The notes under the pieces are model-generated. The model was given only the letters and a program-made list of their open reading frames with translations, was not told the DNA's origin and did no database searches. Shown here in pieces: positions 14,836 to 23,161 of a DNA stretch of 64,000 nucleotides (within the stretch, counting starts at the first letter, position 1; every line of letters starts with the position of its first letter). The stretch comes from Hominisplanchenecus murintestinalis (GTDB lineage Bacteria > Bacillota > Clostridia > Lachnospirales > Lachnospiraceae), in contig SRZB01000008.1 in NCBI GenBank assembly GCA_004793585.1, forward strand, positions 1-64,000, read 5' to 3'. The position numbers and the translations under genes were made by a program.

Positions 14836-15235
14836 TTATTCCTGCTGCCTGCGCAGATGAACCACAACATATTCACATTTTCCCTGTGTCCGAATCGGAA
14901 ATCCCCACCCGGTAGTCCCGGAAGAAACGATTACCCTGCAGTCTCCCTCCTGATACTCTCCATAGTTCATCCCTCCAAACAACTCTATAAAATACCCTAT
15001 AGGAAAAATCTGCCCTGCATGGGTATGTCCTGACAGCTCCAAATCCACGCCCGCCGCCGCATTTTCCTCTGCTCCCACAGGCTGATGGTCTGCTACGATA
15101 ATAAACCGGCTTCTGTCTATATCTTTCAGCAACTCCTCAGATGAAGCACGGCTAAAAAAAGAACCACCTTCCCGTCATCCAGTACAAACCTGCCATCAGG
15201 CATAACGCCATTGACCCTAAAACGATTGCGTACAC
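14836..15235 (-). pseudogene. broken metallophosphoesterase (internal deletion)
   Basis: The 5' part starts with GTG at 15235 behind GAGGAGGT and encodes a 23-residue membrane helix (YAIVLGSMALCLMAGLYWM), then stops at 15152. The 3' part, in another frame, encodes the last third of a calcineurin-like phosphoesterase: FFSRASSEELLKDIDRS, ADHQPV, then LSGHTHAGQIFP and SSGTTGWGFPIRT. The GHTH motif supplies two of the metal ligands; the N-terminal DxH and GD motifs are missing. The joint lies near 15170. It looks like a YkuE-type membrane-anchored phosphoesterase that lost its central portion and frame. Confidence 0.82.
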
Positions 15236-15262
15236 GCAGTTTACCTCCTCATTCAACAACCT

Positions 15263-15439
15263 TTACATCTGATGCCGCACCACGGCATACTCATCCCCGT
15301 TCCTGTAATAAGGACAGCTTTCCCAGGTGTCCGTAACAAAACGGTACAGCTCGTCCTCATCCAGATTGACCTGGCAGGTATAAACATCATATTCTTCGTC
15401 ATATTCATAATTTGCACACTGTTCGCACTGTGTATTCAT
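15263..15439 (-). CDS. DUF6472-family small cysteine-containing protein
   Basis: 58 residues, MNTQCEQCANYEYDEEYDVY onward, with four cysteines (C5, C8, C22, C43) that could bind a metal. Acidic, with no membrane segment. This family is common and uncharacterised in Lachnospiraceae. The ATG overlaps the stop of the metallopeptidase gene (ATGA), so translation is coupled. A longer frame starting at 15478 would lie inside that gene and is not preferred. Confidence 0.72.
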   Translation of the reverse strand: MNTQCEQCANYEYDEEYDVYTCQVNLDEDELYRFVTDTWESCPYYRNGDEYAVVRHQM

Positions 15440-16038
15440 CCTTCTACCATCCTGATTTCTTTTAATCTTTTCCTGCAAACTTCATACGCAGGATAATACT
15501 TCTCTACTTCCTGCCAGAACTCCGCCGAATGGTTCATATGCCTTCTGTGGGACAGTTCATGCACCACTACATAGTCCAGCAGCTCCTGCGGCAGATACGC
15601 AAGCTGGTAATTAAAGTTCAAATTTCCCTTCGCGCTGCAGCTCCCCCATCTCGTTTTCTGGTTCCGTATCGTAACCCGTCCATATGAAACGCCCATGAAA
15701 CTGCTGTAATATTCCACACGCTCCGAAATCCTTTTTTTAATATATTCTATATCTTCCGCTGTCAGCTCGTTTACAGGAACAGCATTTGTAGATTCCCCGG
15801 CATTCTGCCGCTCTCTTACCATTCTTACCTTGTCTTGCAGCCATTCCTCATGCTTTTTCAGAAATTCCCCCAGCTCCCTGTCTGAAAGCCGGGCGGGAAT
15901 CCTCGCCAGCGCCGTCCCATCGCCTGTTACTTCCAGACCGATGCTCTTCCTTCCCGAACGAATAATACGCACCGGAATATTTTCTTCCGTCCCCTGTAGT
16001 TTATACTCGCTCAGCATCCCTTTCACCTTCCATTCCAT
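15436..16038 (-). CDS. YgjP/M48-type zinc metallopeptidase (DUF45, SprT-like)
   Basis: 200 residues. The zinc motif HELSHRRHMNHS (HExxH, third ligand His further on) is at about residues 161-172, preceded by TRWGSCSAKGNLNFNYQLAYLP, the hallmark of the YgjP/DUF45 family. It is cytoplasmic and resembles SprT/Wss1-like proteases; substrates are unknown. AAGGA precedes the ATG at 16038; an internal Met at codon 8 with AAAGGG upstream is an alternative start. Coupled to the DUF6472 gene. Confidence 0.88.
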   Translation of the reverse strand: MEWKVKGMLSEYKLQGTEENIPVRIIRSGRKSIGLEVTGDGTALARIPARLSDRELGEFLKKHEEWLQDKVRMVRERQNAGESTNAVPVNELTAEDIEYIKKRISERVEYYSSFMGVSYGRVTIRNQKTRWGSCSAKGNLNFNYQLAYLPQELLDYVVVHELSHRRHMNHSAEFWQEVEKYYPAYEVCRKRLKEIRMVEG

Positions 16039-16112
16039 GATTCCTTCTCTTGCAAAAAATCCCGGGAATCCGGCAGCTCCCGGATTTCCGGAATTTTCCT
16101 CCTCCAGATACC

Positions 16113-17090
16113 TTATATTTCAGGTTCTACCAGAGAGTATCCCAGTTTCACTTCTCTTCTGGCCTCCTCCCCATGCCCCATCTGTTCCATGAGCATCTGA
16201 ACGGCGATCTGCCCGCTTTTCTCATAAAAATAGCGAACACTAAACAGCGAAGGCGACAGCGCCCTTGCCATCTCTGCATCGCCGTGCCCGGCCACCAGAA
16301 CCTGGGAGGGAACCTGAATCCCGCGTTCCCTCAGACACTTCACAGCCCCGACTGCCATCCTGTCGGTCGCACAAATCAAACCGTCGAGATCCCTGTATTT
16401 CTCCAGCAGTTCCCCCGCCTTCTCATAACCGGAAGCAAGCGTAAAAGAGGCTGTCACAAAACGTTGCGCCAGCTCCCCATGCCCCATATCCCGCACAGCA
16501 TCCTGGAAGCCCCGGCAGCGCTCCGCCCCGACCGCCTGGTCCTGAAGAATCGCGCTGATATACGCCAGCCTCGTCCTTCCCTTCTGCAGAAACAGCTTTG
16601 TCACATCATAAGACGCATGATAATCGTCATGAAACACGCAGCAATATCCCGCAAGCTGCTGCCCTACAATCACAACCGGAACAGACAGATTTTTCAAAAT
16701 CCGTTTATGCTCTGCGCTGAACACCGTTCCGGCTAAAATCACGCCGTCCACCTGTTTGTCACAAAACGCCGTCAGATATTCCAGCTCTTTCTTCGCATCA
16801 TTCTGGGTAACTGCCAATAGCGCCTGATAACCATGTTCATTCAATACAGACAATACGCCCTCCACAATCTTTCCGATCGTTCCTGACGCCACCTTCGGCA
16901 CAATAACGCCAATCATCTTCGTTTTCTTTGTCCTGAGCGTCTGTGCCTGCACCGACGGACGGTAGCCTGTTTCTTCTACTACTTTCCGAATCGCCTCGCG
17001 CTTCTCGTCTGAAATATACCCCTGATTAAAATAGCGGGAAACGGCGGCCCTCGATACGCCCGCCATTTCCGCAATTTCTGCTATATTCAT
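16113..17090 (-). CDS. LacI-family transcriptional regulator
   Basis: 325 residues. N-terminal LacI helix-turn-helix (MNIAEIAEMAGVSRAAVSRY) and hinge helix (YRPSVQAQTLRTKKT) are followed by a type 1 periplasmic-binding-like effector domain (MIGVIVP to the end). The hinge and effector domain predict a repressor that responds to a sugar or related ligand. No sugar transport or catabolic genes lie beside it in this window, so its targets cannot be named. It lies 42 bases after the FN3 protein gene on the same strand. Confidence 0.92.
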   Translation of the reverse strand: MNIAEIAEMAGVSRAAVSRYFNQGYISDEKREAIRKVVEETGYRPSVQAQTLRTKKTKMIGVIVPKVASGTIGKIVEGVLSVLNEHGYQALLAVTQNDAKKELEYLTAFCDKQVDGVILAGTVFSAEHKRILKNLSVPVVIVGQQLAGYCCVFHDDYHASYDVTKLFLQKGRTRLAYISAILQDQAVGAERCRGFQDAVRDMGHGELAQRFVTASFTLASGYEKAGELLEKYRDLDGLICATDRMAVGAVKCLRERGIQVPSQVLVAGHGDAEMARALSPSLFSVRYFYEKSGQIAVQMLMEQMGHGEEARREVKLGYSLVEPEI

Positions 17091-17132
17091 AGTTACACTG
17101 CTCCCTGTTTCCCGTCCGGAATCTATCTCAAA

Positions 17133-20120
17133 TTACTTTTTTATATATACTTTCACCTGCGCCGGTTTCGATTCTACTGAAATTCCGCCGCTGTTTTTCT
17201 GCACGGCGACCACCCTGTAAGAACACGAAGTCCCACGCGCCTGCCTTTTATGTACATAGGCGGTTACGTCCGCAGGCAGCTTTTTCAATTCCCGATATCC
17301 CTTATCCCCTGCCCCTTTATAATATACCACATATTTCTGGGCGTTGGGGGCTTCTTTCCATGTGAGCCGCACATTTCCTCCCGCCGTATTCACTGCTTTT
17401 AAACCTGAGACCTTTCCCTGCGCCATTTTACACACCGCCGGCTCGCTCATACCCCCGGTAAGCTTTAGCGTATTATTGACTGCCTGTACATAATAACTAT
17501 AAGAAATCCCGGCGCTCAGCCCTTTGTCTGCAATACACGTTTCATCTGTTTCACCTACAAAGAACATCATGCTTCCATTAGAACGGTATATCTTATAGCT
17601 CTCCGCCCCTTCTGCTTTTTCCCAGCTCACCTTTACTTTTTCTCTGTTTTTTACAGCGTTTACCTTCTGAACAGTTCCGAGCTGCGGTCTGACTTTTATC
17701 GTATCTCCGCATTCTATTCTTTTTCCCAAATAGGCGCTGACGCGGTAAGTGCGGGCTTTCGCCTCCGCCGTCACCGGATTCGATATCGTATAGGATGTTT
17801 TGCTTCCTTTACGAATATTGCCAACACCTACATATTCCTTCTCTTCCGCATCATATACTTCAATATAATATCCTTTTGCCCCGTAAACACGGTTCCAGGA
17901 AAGCGTATCTTCCTGAACCAAAGCATCTCTATCCTTTTTATATGTAGTCTTTGTTACCTTCAACCCCCGCGGAGCTGAAAAACCCGTCTGGACAGAAACC
18001 TCCGTACTGGAAAAATACGTGCGCTTCTCATCCTTCGCCTGATATGCCTTTATCATGAAAAAATATTTTGTGTTCTGTTTCAATTTATATTTCAGGGACA
18101 GCTGCTTTGTCGTCGCCAAAAGCACATACGAGTCCCCCATCATGCCGGATTTCCCATAAATCTCATAGGTATCCGCATTGACCGCCGGCGTCCAGGAAAG
18201 TTTAACCGTATCCGATGATACTGCTAACGCCTCTGCCTTAATTGCACCTATTGTATTTTTTACCGAAGCTGCTTTCGAATACTTTCCATAAACCTTTTTT
18301 CCTGTATTTACGTCATAGTAATAGGCTTTTACCTTATAGGAATATGTCTTTCCGAACTTTAACTTCTTGTCTACATATTTGTTGTCTGTAGTAGACGCAA
18401 TCTTTTCATATTTTCCGCGGTATTTACGGTAAATCTCATATCCGCTGACATATTCTTTCGCAGATTCCATTGTCAGCAGAATCTTCTTTCCTGCGCTCAG
18501 CTTCACTTTTACTTTCGGGCGCGGCACAAGAAGCCTGACATGCTCTGCATCGGAGAGCGCCGTATACAGCTCCTGCTCCAGATAATCATCCTCGACAATT
18601 TTACGGCGGATTTTATAATAATAATCGCCGAACCCTGCTTTTTCATCTATGTACGTATAGACTTCCTCTTTATCTGCCCGAACCGTAGCAATCCAGGCAT
18701 ACGCGCCCTTTTTATCCTTTTCTGCACGGTAAACTTCGTAAACTGCCTGCTTCTGCGCTTCCCACTGCAGCTTTATCAGCGGTTTCGTAAATCCGGTATA
18801 ATTCCCCGCCGCATCCTTTACATCTACATTCATAACGGAAGCAGAAAACTCATACGGAACTTCGAATTCCCCAAAAGATATATCTTCCTCCAGTTCTTCT
18901 CCTTCTTCATCCTGACCGTTGTAAGGCAAAATAAAGACCTTATAAGAGGCTCCCGGCTGCAACACACAGTCAATTGTCAAACTATTCTCTTTATAATTTT
19001 CCGCCAGCTCCTCATCATTCAGATACACGGAAACATACTGCGTGTACATGCTCTCCCATTTCATCTCCAGCCGTTTCGTTTCTTCATTATACTCTATCGT
19101 ATAATCCGTAATCTTCGCCTCATAATCATCCACGACCAACTTATAGGGCTGTGACATTTCCCCCTCTTCATCCCCTTTATTAATAGGAACAACAACAATC
19201 TCGTGTGTGCTCCGGGGTTCCAGCTTCAGGGACGCTACCCAGTCCCCTTCGTTATCCATATATGTGCCCTTTAGATGCTCCTCTGAGCCATCCAGGTAAA
19301 CTTTTACGGTTTTTACACTTCCCCAGCCATCGTCGCCCTCATCTTCATCCCAGTCCACATAAAGCACCTGTCTTTCCAGGTCATAATCTACATATAAGTT
19401 CTTGATAACCGCCTTTGGATATGTTACATCGCATGATACTTCTTTTGTCTCACCATTTATATCTTCCGTCCCTTCATTTCTCCTGTATGGCACCACTAGA
19501 AATGCAAATTCTTTCAAGTATTCTTCCCAATCCTTATATTCATACGCAAAACTCTCTCCTTCATACTCTTCAGCAATCGTAGTATAGCCGCCTGTTTTCT
19601 TTTTCACCTGAATATTGACATAATCCCCATCCAAATCATACCTTAAAACGATACGCCTTTTCTCTCCGTCCCACTCTGCAGACAGATTTTCAATCGTCGG
19701 CTTCTCTGAACCATCATCTGTGCCGGAATCTTCTCCTCCTCCGGCTCCATCTCCTTCGCCGGAATCTTCTCCCCCGCCGGTTCCATCTCCTTCGCCGGAA
19801 TCTTCTCCTCCTCCGGTTCCATCTCCTCCGTCAGAATCTTCTCCTCCTCCGGAGCCGTCTCCTTCGCCAGAACCTTCTTCTCCGCCAGATCCATCCTCTC
19901 CGCCGGAATCTTCCCCCTCACCAGAATCATTATTTGTGTTAATTCCCTGGTTTCTGTTTACATCCTTCTTAGATTTCAGGATTTCCTGCTTCTTCTCTCC
20001 TGCGTCCTGCATCCCTATTCCCCAGCCGCTATCAGCCGCCGCAATTGCCGAATTTGCCTGCATCACTGAAAATATCATCACTACTACTAAAAGCCATACC
20101 AAACACCTCTTGTACCTCAT
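17133..20120 (-). CDS. large secreted fibronectin type III repeat protein
   Basis: 995 residues. Signal peptide: MRYKRCLVWLLVVVMIFSVM then cleavage near SAIAAADS. A low-complexity linker of Gly/Glu/Asp/Ser (about residues 60-145) follows, then several FN3-like beta-sandwich domains, seen as repeated blocks such as KLSWTPAVNADTYEIYGKSG, VSWEKAEGAESYKIYRSNG and LTWKEAPNAQKYVVYYKGAG. No LPxTG, SLH or cell-wall-binding motif is visible at the C-terminus, so it may be released or bind passively. AAAGGGG precedes the ATG at 20120. The role is probably adhesion or extracellular scaffolding. Confidence 0.82.
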   Translation of the reverse strand: MRYKRCLVWLLVVVMIFSVMQANSAIAAADSGWGIGMQDAGEKKQEILKSKKDVNRNQGINTNNDSGEGEDSGGEDGSGGEEGSGEGDGSGGGEDSDGGDGTGGGEDSGEGDGTGGGEDSGEGDGAGGGEDSGTDDGSEKPTIENLSAEWDGEKRRIVLRYDLDGDYVNIQVKKKTGGYTTIAEEYEGESFAYEYKDWEEYLKEFAFLVVPYRRNEGTEDINGETKEVSCDVTYPKAVIKNLYVDYDLERQVLYVDWDEDEGDDGWGSVKTVKVYLDGSEEHLKGTYMDNEGDWVASLKLEPRSTHEIVVVPINKGDEEGEMSQPYKLVVDDYEAKITDYTIEYNEETKRLEMKWESMYTQYVSVYLNDEELAENYKENSLTIDCVLQPGASYKVFILPYNGQDEEGEELEEDISFGEFEVPYEFSASVMNVDVKDAAGNYTGFTKPLIKLQWEAQKQAVYEVYRAEKDKKGAYAWIATVRADKEEVYTYIDEKAGFGDYYYKIRRKIVEDDYLEQELYTALSDAEHVRLLVPRPKVKVKLSAGKKILLTMESAKEYVSGYEIYRKYRGKYEKIASTTDNKYVDKKLKFGKTYSYKVKAYYYDVNTGKKVYGKYSKAASVKNTIGAIKAEALAVSSDTVKLSWTPAVNADTYEIYGKSGMMGDSYVLLATTKQLSLKYKLKQNTKYFFMIKAYQAKDEKRTYFSSTEVSVQTGFSAPRGLKVTKTTYKKDRDALVQEDTLSWNRVYGAKGYYIEVYDAEEKEYVGVGNIRKGSKTSYTISNPVTAEAKARTYRVSAYLGKRIECGDTIKVRPQLGTVQKVNAVKNREKVKVSWEKAEGAESYKIYRSNGSMMFFVGETDETCIADKGLSAGISYSYYVQAVNNTLKLTGGMSEPAVCKMAQGKVSGLKAVNTAGGNVRLTWKEAPNAQKYVVYYKGAGDKGYRELKKLPADVTAYVHKRQARGTSCSYRVVAVQKNSGGISVESKPAQVKVYIKK
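19720..19925 (-). repeat. in-gene short tandem repeats encoding a Gly/Glu/Asp/Ser linker
   Basis: Imperfect units of 36 bases encode GGGEDSGEGDGT-like steps (about six in a row). The tract is in frame, so copy-number change would alter linker length without breaking the protein. The opposite strand reads as a Pro/Ser-rich frame, which is a shadow. Confidence 0.7.
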
Positions 20121-20268
20121 AACTGTACCCCTTTCGCAGCTCAAACCGCAGTTTTTGATATATTATACCCTTATTCTCTCTTTATTTCCAGTCTTATCAA
20201 AACCCTTAAAAAGATTTTTAATCTATCTGTAATACTTTGCTGGAACGTTCCTGAAAAATAACATATAT

Positions 20269-20307
20269 AAAAAACCCCGCAGATGCATTTCCAACATCCA
20301 CGGGGTT
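20269..20307 (-). terminator. terminator after rplL
   Basis: Minus strand AACCCCGTGGATG / CATCTGCGGGGTT followed by TTTT, 15 bases after the rplL stop. Confidence 0.85.
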
Positions 20308-20321
20308 GATTTTCACTGAAA

Positions 20322-20696
20322 TTATTTGAGAGTAACTTTTGCTCCCTCGCCTTCCAGCTTTGTCTTAATCTCTTCAGCTTCAGCCTTAGATGCTGCTTCT
20401 TTCAGTACCTTCGGAGCGCCATCAACTACTTCTTTTGCTTCTTTCAGACCAAGTCCTGTTACTTCACGAACAACTTTGATAACCTTAACCTTGTTCGGGC
20501 CAACCTCTGTCAGCTCTACATCGAACTCGTCTTTCTCTTCTGCTGCTTCTGCTGCGCCGCCTGCTGCTGCTACAACTACGCCTGCTGCTGCAGATACGCC
20601 GAACTCTTCCTCACATGCTTTTACTAAATCATTTAACTCTAATACAGATAACTCTTTGATAGCTTCAATAAACTCAGCAGTTGTTAATTTTGCCAT
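20322..20696 (-). CDS. rplL: 50S ribosomal protein L7/L12
   Basis: 124 residues. The N-terminal dimer domain ([20 protein letters not shown]), the Ala-rich hinge ([20 protein letters not shown]) and the C-terminal factor-binding domain ([20 protein letters not shown]) are all intact. It forms the stalk that recruits translation GTPases. The start was set at MAKLTT because GGAGG lies 7 bases upstream; a Met five codons earlier lies inside that site. Co-transcribed with rplJ, and controlled through the L10 leader. Confidence 0.97.
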   Translation of the reverse strand: MAKLTTAEFIEAIKELSVLELNDLVKACEEEFGVSAAAGVVVAAAGGAAEAAEEKDEFDVELTEVGPNKVKVIKVVREVTGLGLKEAKEVVDGAPKVLKEAASKAEAEEIKTKLEGEGAKVTLK

Positions 20697-20740
20697 TTCA
20701 TTTTCCTCCATTTTTATATTATTAGGTTCGGTATGCCGGG

Positions 20741-21229
20741 TTACGCCTCTTTTGCTTCAGCAATCTGGCTAATAACACGAGCAAAGTTTGCGATAGGTGA
20801 CTGGATGCTTCCAAGAAGTTTTCCAAGAAGTTCTTCTCTTGAAGGAATGCTTGCCAGCGCCTGAATGCCCTTCTCATCGTAATAAGCATCTTCTACAACA
20901 CCTGCAACCAGGTTCAGCGCCTGAACGGTCTTAGCATGCTTTGCCAGGATTCTTGCAGGAGCTGTTGCGTCTGTTTTGGAAATAGCCACTGCGTTCGGGC
21001 CTTCCAGATGCTTGCACAGTTCTTCACACGGAGTATCCTTGAATGCGAAATTCATCATCGTGTTCTTGTATACCTTGTAGACAACTCCGGCTTCCCTCAT
21101 CTCTTTACGCAGAGCAGTATCCTGTTCTACAGTGATTCCACTGTAAGTAGCCAGCACAACCGCTTTTGCGTCTTTGATGTTTTCGCTGATTTCTGCTACG
21201 ATAGGCTGTTTCAGTTCTACCTTTGCCAT
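20741..21229 (-). CDS. rplJ: 50S ribosomal protein L10
   Basis: 162 residues; anchors L7/L12 dimers to 23S rRNA. The N-terminal rRNA-binding part ([40 protein letters not shown]) and the C-terminal L12-binding helix ([15 protein letters not shown]) are clear. The start at 21229 follows AAGGAGG; the longer frame runs through the leader. Unlike the usual Firmicute cluster, no rplK, rplA or rpoB lies beside it here: putP is immediately upstream. Confidence 0.97.
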   Translation of the reverse strand: MAKVELKQPIVAEISENIKDAKAVVLATYSGITVEQDTALRKEMREAGVVYKVYKNTMMNFAFKDTPCEELCKHLEGPNAVAISKTDATAPARILAKHAKTVQALNLVAGVVEDAYYDEKGIQALASIPSREELLGKLLGSIQSPIANFARVISQIAEAKEA

Positions 21230-21239
21230 GAATGGTGCA

Positions 21240-21420
21240 CCTCCTTTATAGTATGTGTACCGCCAAAACAGAAAACGCGCTGTGGCGTCTTTCTGTATAC
21301 GTGAGTAAAAGCCTCCCTGCAAGACACAGGGAGGCTCATAAATCATTCTTACGAACTCATTACTCCTCGGTAGGCGTTTTGACCTTATGCCTTACGGCAC
21401 CTACTGTCTTCGGCAGTTTC
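21240..21420 (-). promoter_or_regulatory. L10 leader with attenuator
   Basis: Minus strand carries the L10-binding kink-turn region GAAGACAGTAGGTGCCGTAA ... CGCCTACCGAGG (about 21410-21365) and then a terminator hairpin GCCTCCCTG/CAGGGAGGC-TTTTA (21334-21307). Free L10(L12)4 binding the leader would favour termination, as in other Firmicutes. Confidence 0.85.
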
Positions 21421-21426
21421 TCAAAG

Positions 21427-21455
21427 AGAATAGCACAGGACAGGCCAAAAGTCAA
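21427..21455 (-). promoter_or_regulatory. promoter of rplJL
   Basis: TTGACT (21455-21450), 17 bases, TATTCT (21432-21427) on the minus strand, directly upstream of the L10 leader. Confidence 0.7.
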
Positions 21456-21478
21456 GATTTTTTTGAAAGCATTTATGC

Positions 21479-23026
21479 CTATTCTGTCACATTTCCCGAC
21501 GCCACGTCCTCAAAAGCTTTTATCATCTCTTCATCTGGCGCTTTTGTACACAAGCTCACGATAACGATAAGCGCCAGGCTTACTGCAAATCCTACTACAA
21601 GGGAGTAAAGTCCCGTAGCAGTTCCCAGTGTCTGTCCTCCCATCAGAGGTATGTAATCCCAGATAAGAACGGTAAGACCGCCAGATATGATACCCGCCAC
21701 AGCTCCCGCCATGTTTGTTCTCTTCCAGAACAGGGACAGCACAACCGTTGGGCCAAACGCTGCGCCCAGGCCCGCCCAGGCATTTGACACCAGCCCCATA
21801 ATGCTGCTGTTTGGATCGAGCGCGATAATGTATGCCAAAATTGCCACAACGATTACGGTAACACGGCTAATCGTAAGCACTTTCTTATCACTTGCCTTGG
21901 GATTAATCACGCCCTGGTAAATATCCTTAGAAGCAGATGACGCGGTAATCAAAAGCTGAGAGTCCGCCGTAGACATAATTGCCGCCAGGATTCCGCACAG
22001 GAAGATTCCTCCGACAAACGCCAGGCTCAGATCCTTTGTGAAAAGCTGGGTAATCATTTCAATAAAGACATTCTCTGTGGATACCGCGCCCTCTCCAAGA
22101 AGCATCGGGAACAGATACGCGCGTCCAATAACGCCGATTACAACTGCCATTCCCAGGGAAATTGCCACCCATACGATAGCGATCACTCTTGATTTCTTTA
22201 GTTCCTTCTCGTTCTTAACCGCCATAAACCGTGTGAGGATATGCGGCATACCGCAGTATCCCAATCCCCAGCCAAGCTGAGAGATAATCTCTACCGCACT
22301 GTACGGACGCTCGCCATTGCTAAACATATTCAGATAGCCGTCCACTCCTCCCGGCACATTGCTCGCCTCCAGATTTGCCATCAAATTTTCACCGCCCATA
22401 ACTGCATACGCAAGAATCGGCACAATCAAAAGCCCTACCAACATCAGGGTTCCCTGGATAAAATCTGTCGTGCACACTGCCATAAATCCGCCCATAAATG
22501 TATAAGCGAGAATAACCGCTGCTCCAATCGTAAGAGCCAGCGTATAATCCATGCCAAACACACTGGCAAACAGCTTTCCTCCGGCAGCCAGTGCAGATGC
22601 CGTATATACCAGGAAAAAGATAACAATTACAATAGAAGAAATAAGCAAAAGCACTTTCTTCTTATCATGGAAACGGTTCTCCAGATATTCCGGGAACGTC
22701 ACGGAATTGTTCGCACGGATGGTATAGCGGCGGAGCCTGCCTGAAATGCAAATCCAGTTCATCACCGTTCCGATAAACAGCCCCACGGCAATCCATGCCT
22801 GCCCTGTCCCCAGCGCATAAATAGAACCCGGCAATCCCATCAGAAGCCAGCCGCTCATATCAGACGCCTGCGCAGAAAGCGCTGCTACCCAGCCGCTGAG
22901 TCCGCGCCCACCCAGAAAGTAGTCGTCAGCGTCTTTATTTTTCTTCATATAAAATGCGCCGATTCCCAACATCATTAACAAATACGCCGCAAATGCCAGC
23001 AAAAACCATATTGTATTTGTTCCCAT
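21479..23026 (-). CDS. putP: sodium/proline symporter
   Basis: 515 residues of the sodium:solute symporter family with about 13 membrane helices. It opens with WFLLAFAAYLLMMLGIGAFY and the helix I loop DYFLGGRGLSGWVAALSAQASDMSGWLLMGLPG, the typical PutP Na+/proline site. The helix VIII block (GILAAIMSTADSQLLITASS) holds the second Na+ ligands. It imports proline, probably driven by Na+. It has its own promoter. Together with proC nearby it suggests active proline handling, though the two are not in one operon. Confidence 0.93.
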   Translation of the reverse strand: MGTNTIWFLLAFAAYLLMMLGIGAFYMKKNKDADDYFLGGRGLSGWVAALSAQASDMSGWLLMGLPGSIYALGTGQAWIAVGLFIGTVMNWICISGRLRRYTIRANNSVTFPEYLENRFHDKKKVLLLISSIVIVIFFLVYTASALAAGGKLFASVFGMDYTLALTIGAAVILAYTFMGGFMAVCTTDFIQGTLMLVGLLIVPILAYAVMGGENLMANLEASNVPGGVDGYLNMFSNGERPYSAVEIISQLGWGLGYCGMPHILTRFMAVKNEKELKKSRVIAIVWVAISLGMAVVIGVIGRAYLFPMLLGEGAVSTENVFIEMITQLFTKDLSLAFVGGIFLCGILAAIMSTADSQLLITASSASKDIYQGVINPKASDKKVLTISRVTVIVVAILAYIIALDPNSSIMGLVSNAWAGLGAAFGPTVVLSLFWKRTNMAGAVAGIISGGLTVLIWDYIPLMGGQTLGTATGLYSLVVGFAVSLALIVIVSLCTKAPDEEMIKAFEDVASGNVTE

Positions 23027-23092
23027 TCTTTTCTCCTCTTATCCTTTTTGTATTTCAGCTTCCGGATAATTTCACGGACACTAATACTTTAC

Positions 23093-23121
23093 ACTTTAAC
23101 AAACTATAGTGATAACGTCAA
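23093..23121 (-). promoter_or_regulatory. promoter of putP
   Basis: TTGACG (23121-23116), 17 bases, TAAAGT (23098-23093) on the minus strand. Confidence 0.5.
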
Positions 23122-23161
23122 GCAAAATCGCAATTTCCCTGCTACTCTGCTGCCCACCGAA

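Noticed and set aside
19720..19925. Direct repeats considered as a CRISPR array
   Set aside because: Units are contiguous without unique spacers, are in frame in a coding gene and no cas genes are present.
19720..20232. Pro/Ser-rich frame on the plus strand over the FN3 gene linker
   Set aside because: It is the antisense of the in-frame Gly/Glu/Asp/Ser repeats, has no ribosome site and overlaps a clear gene.
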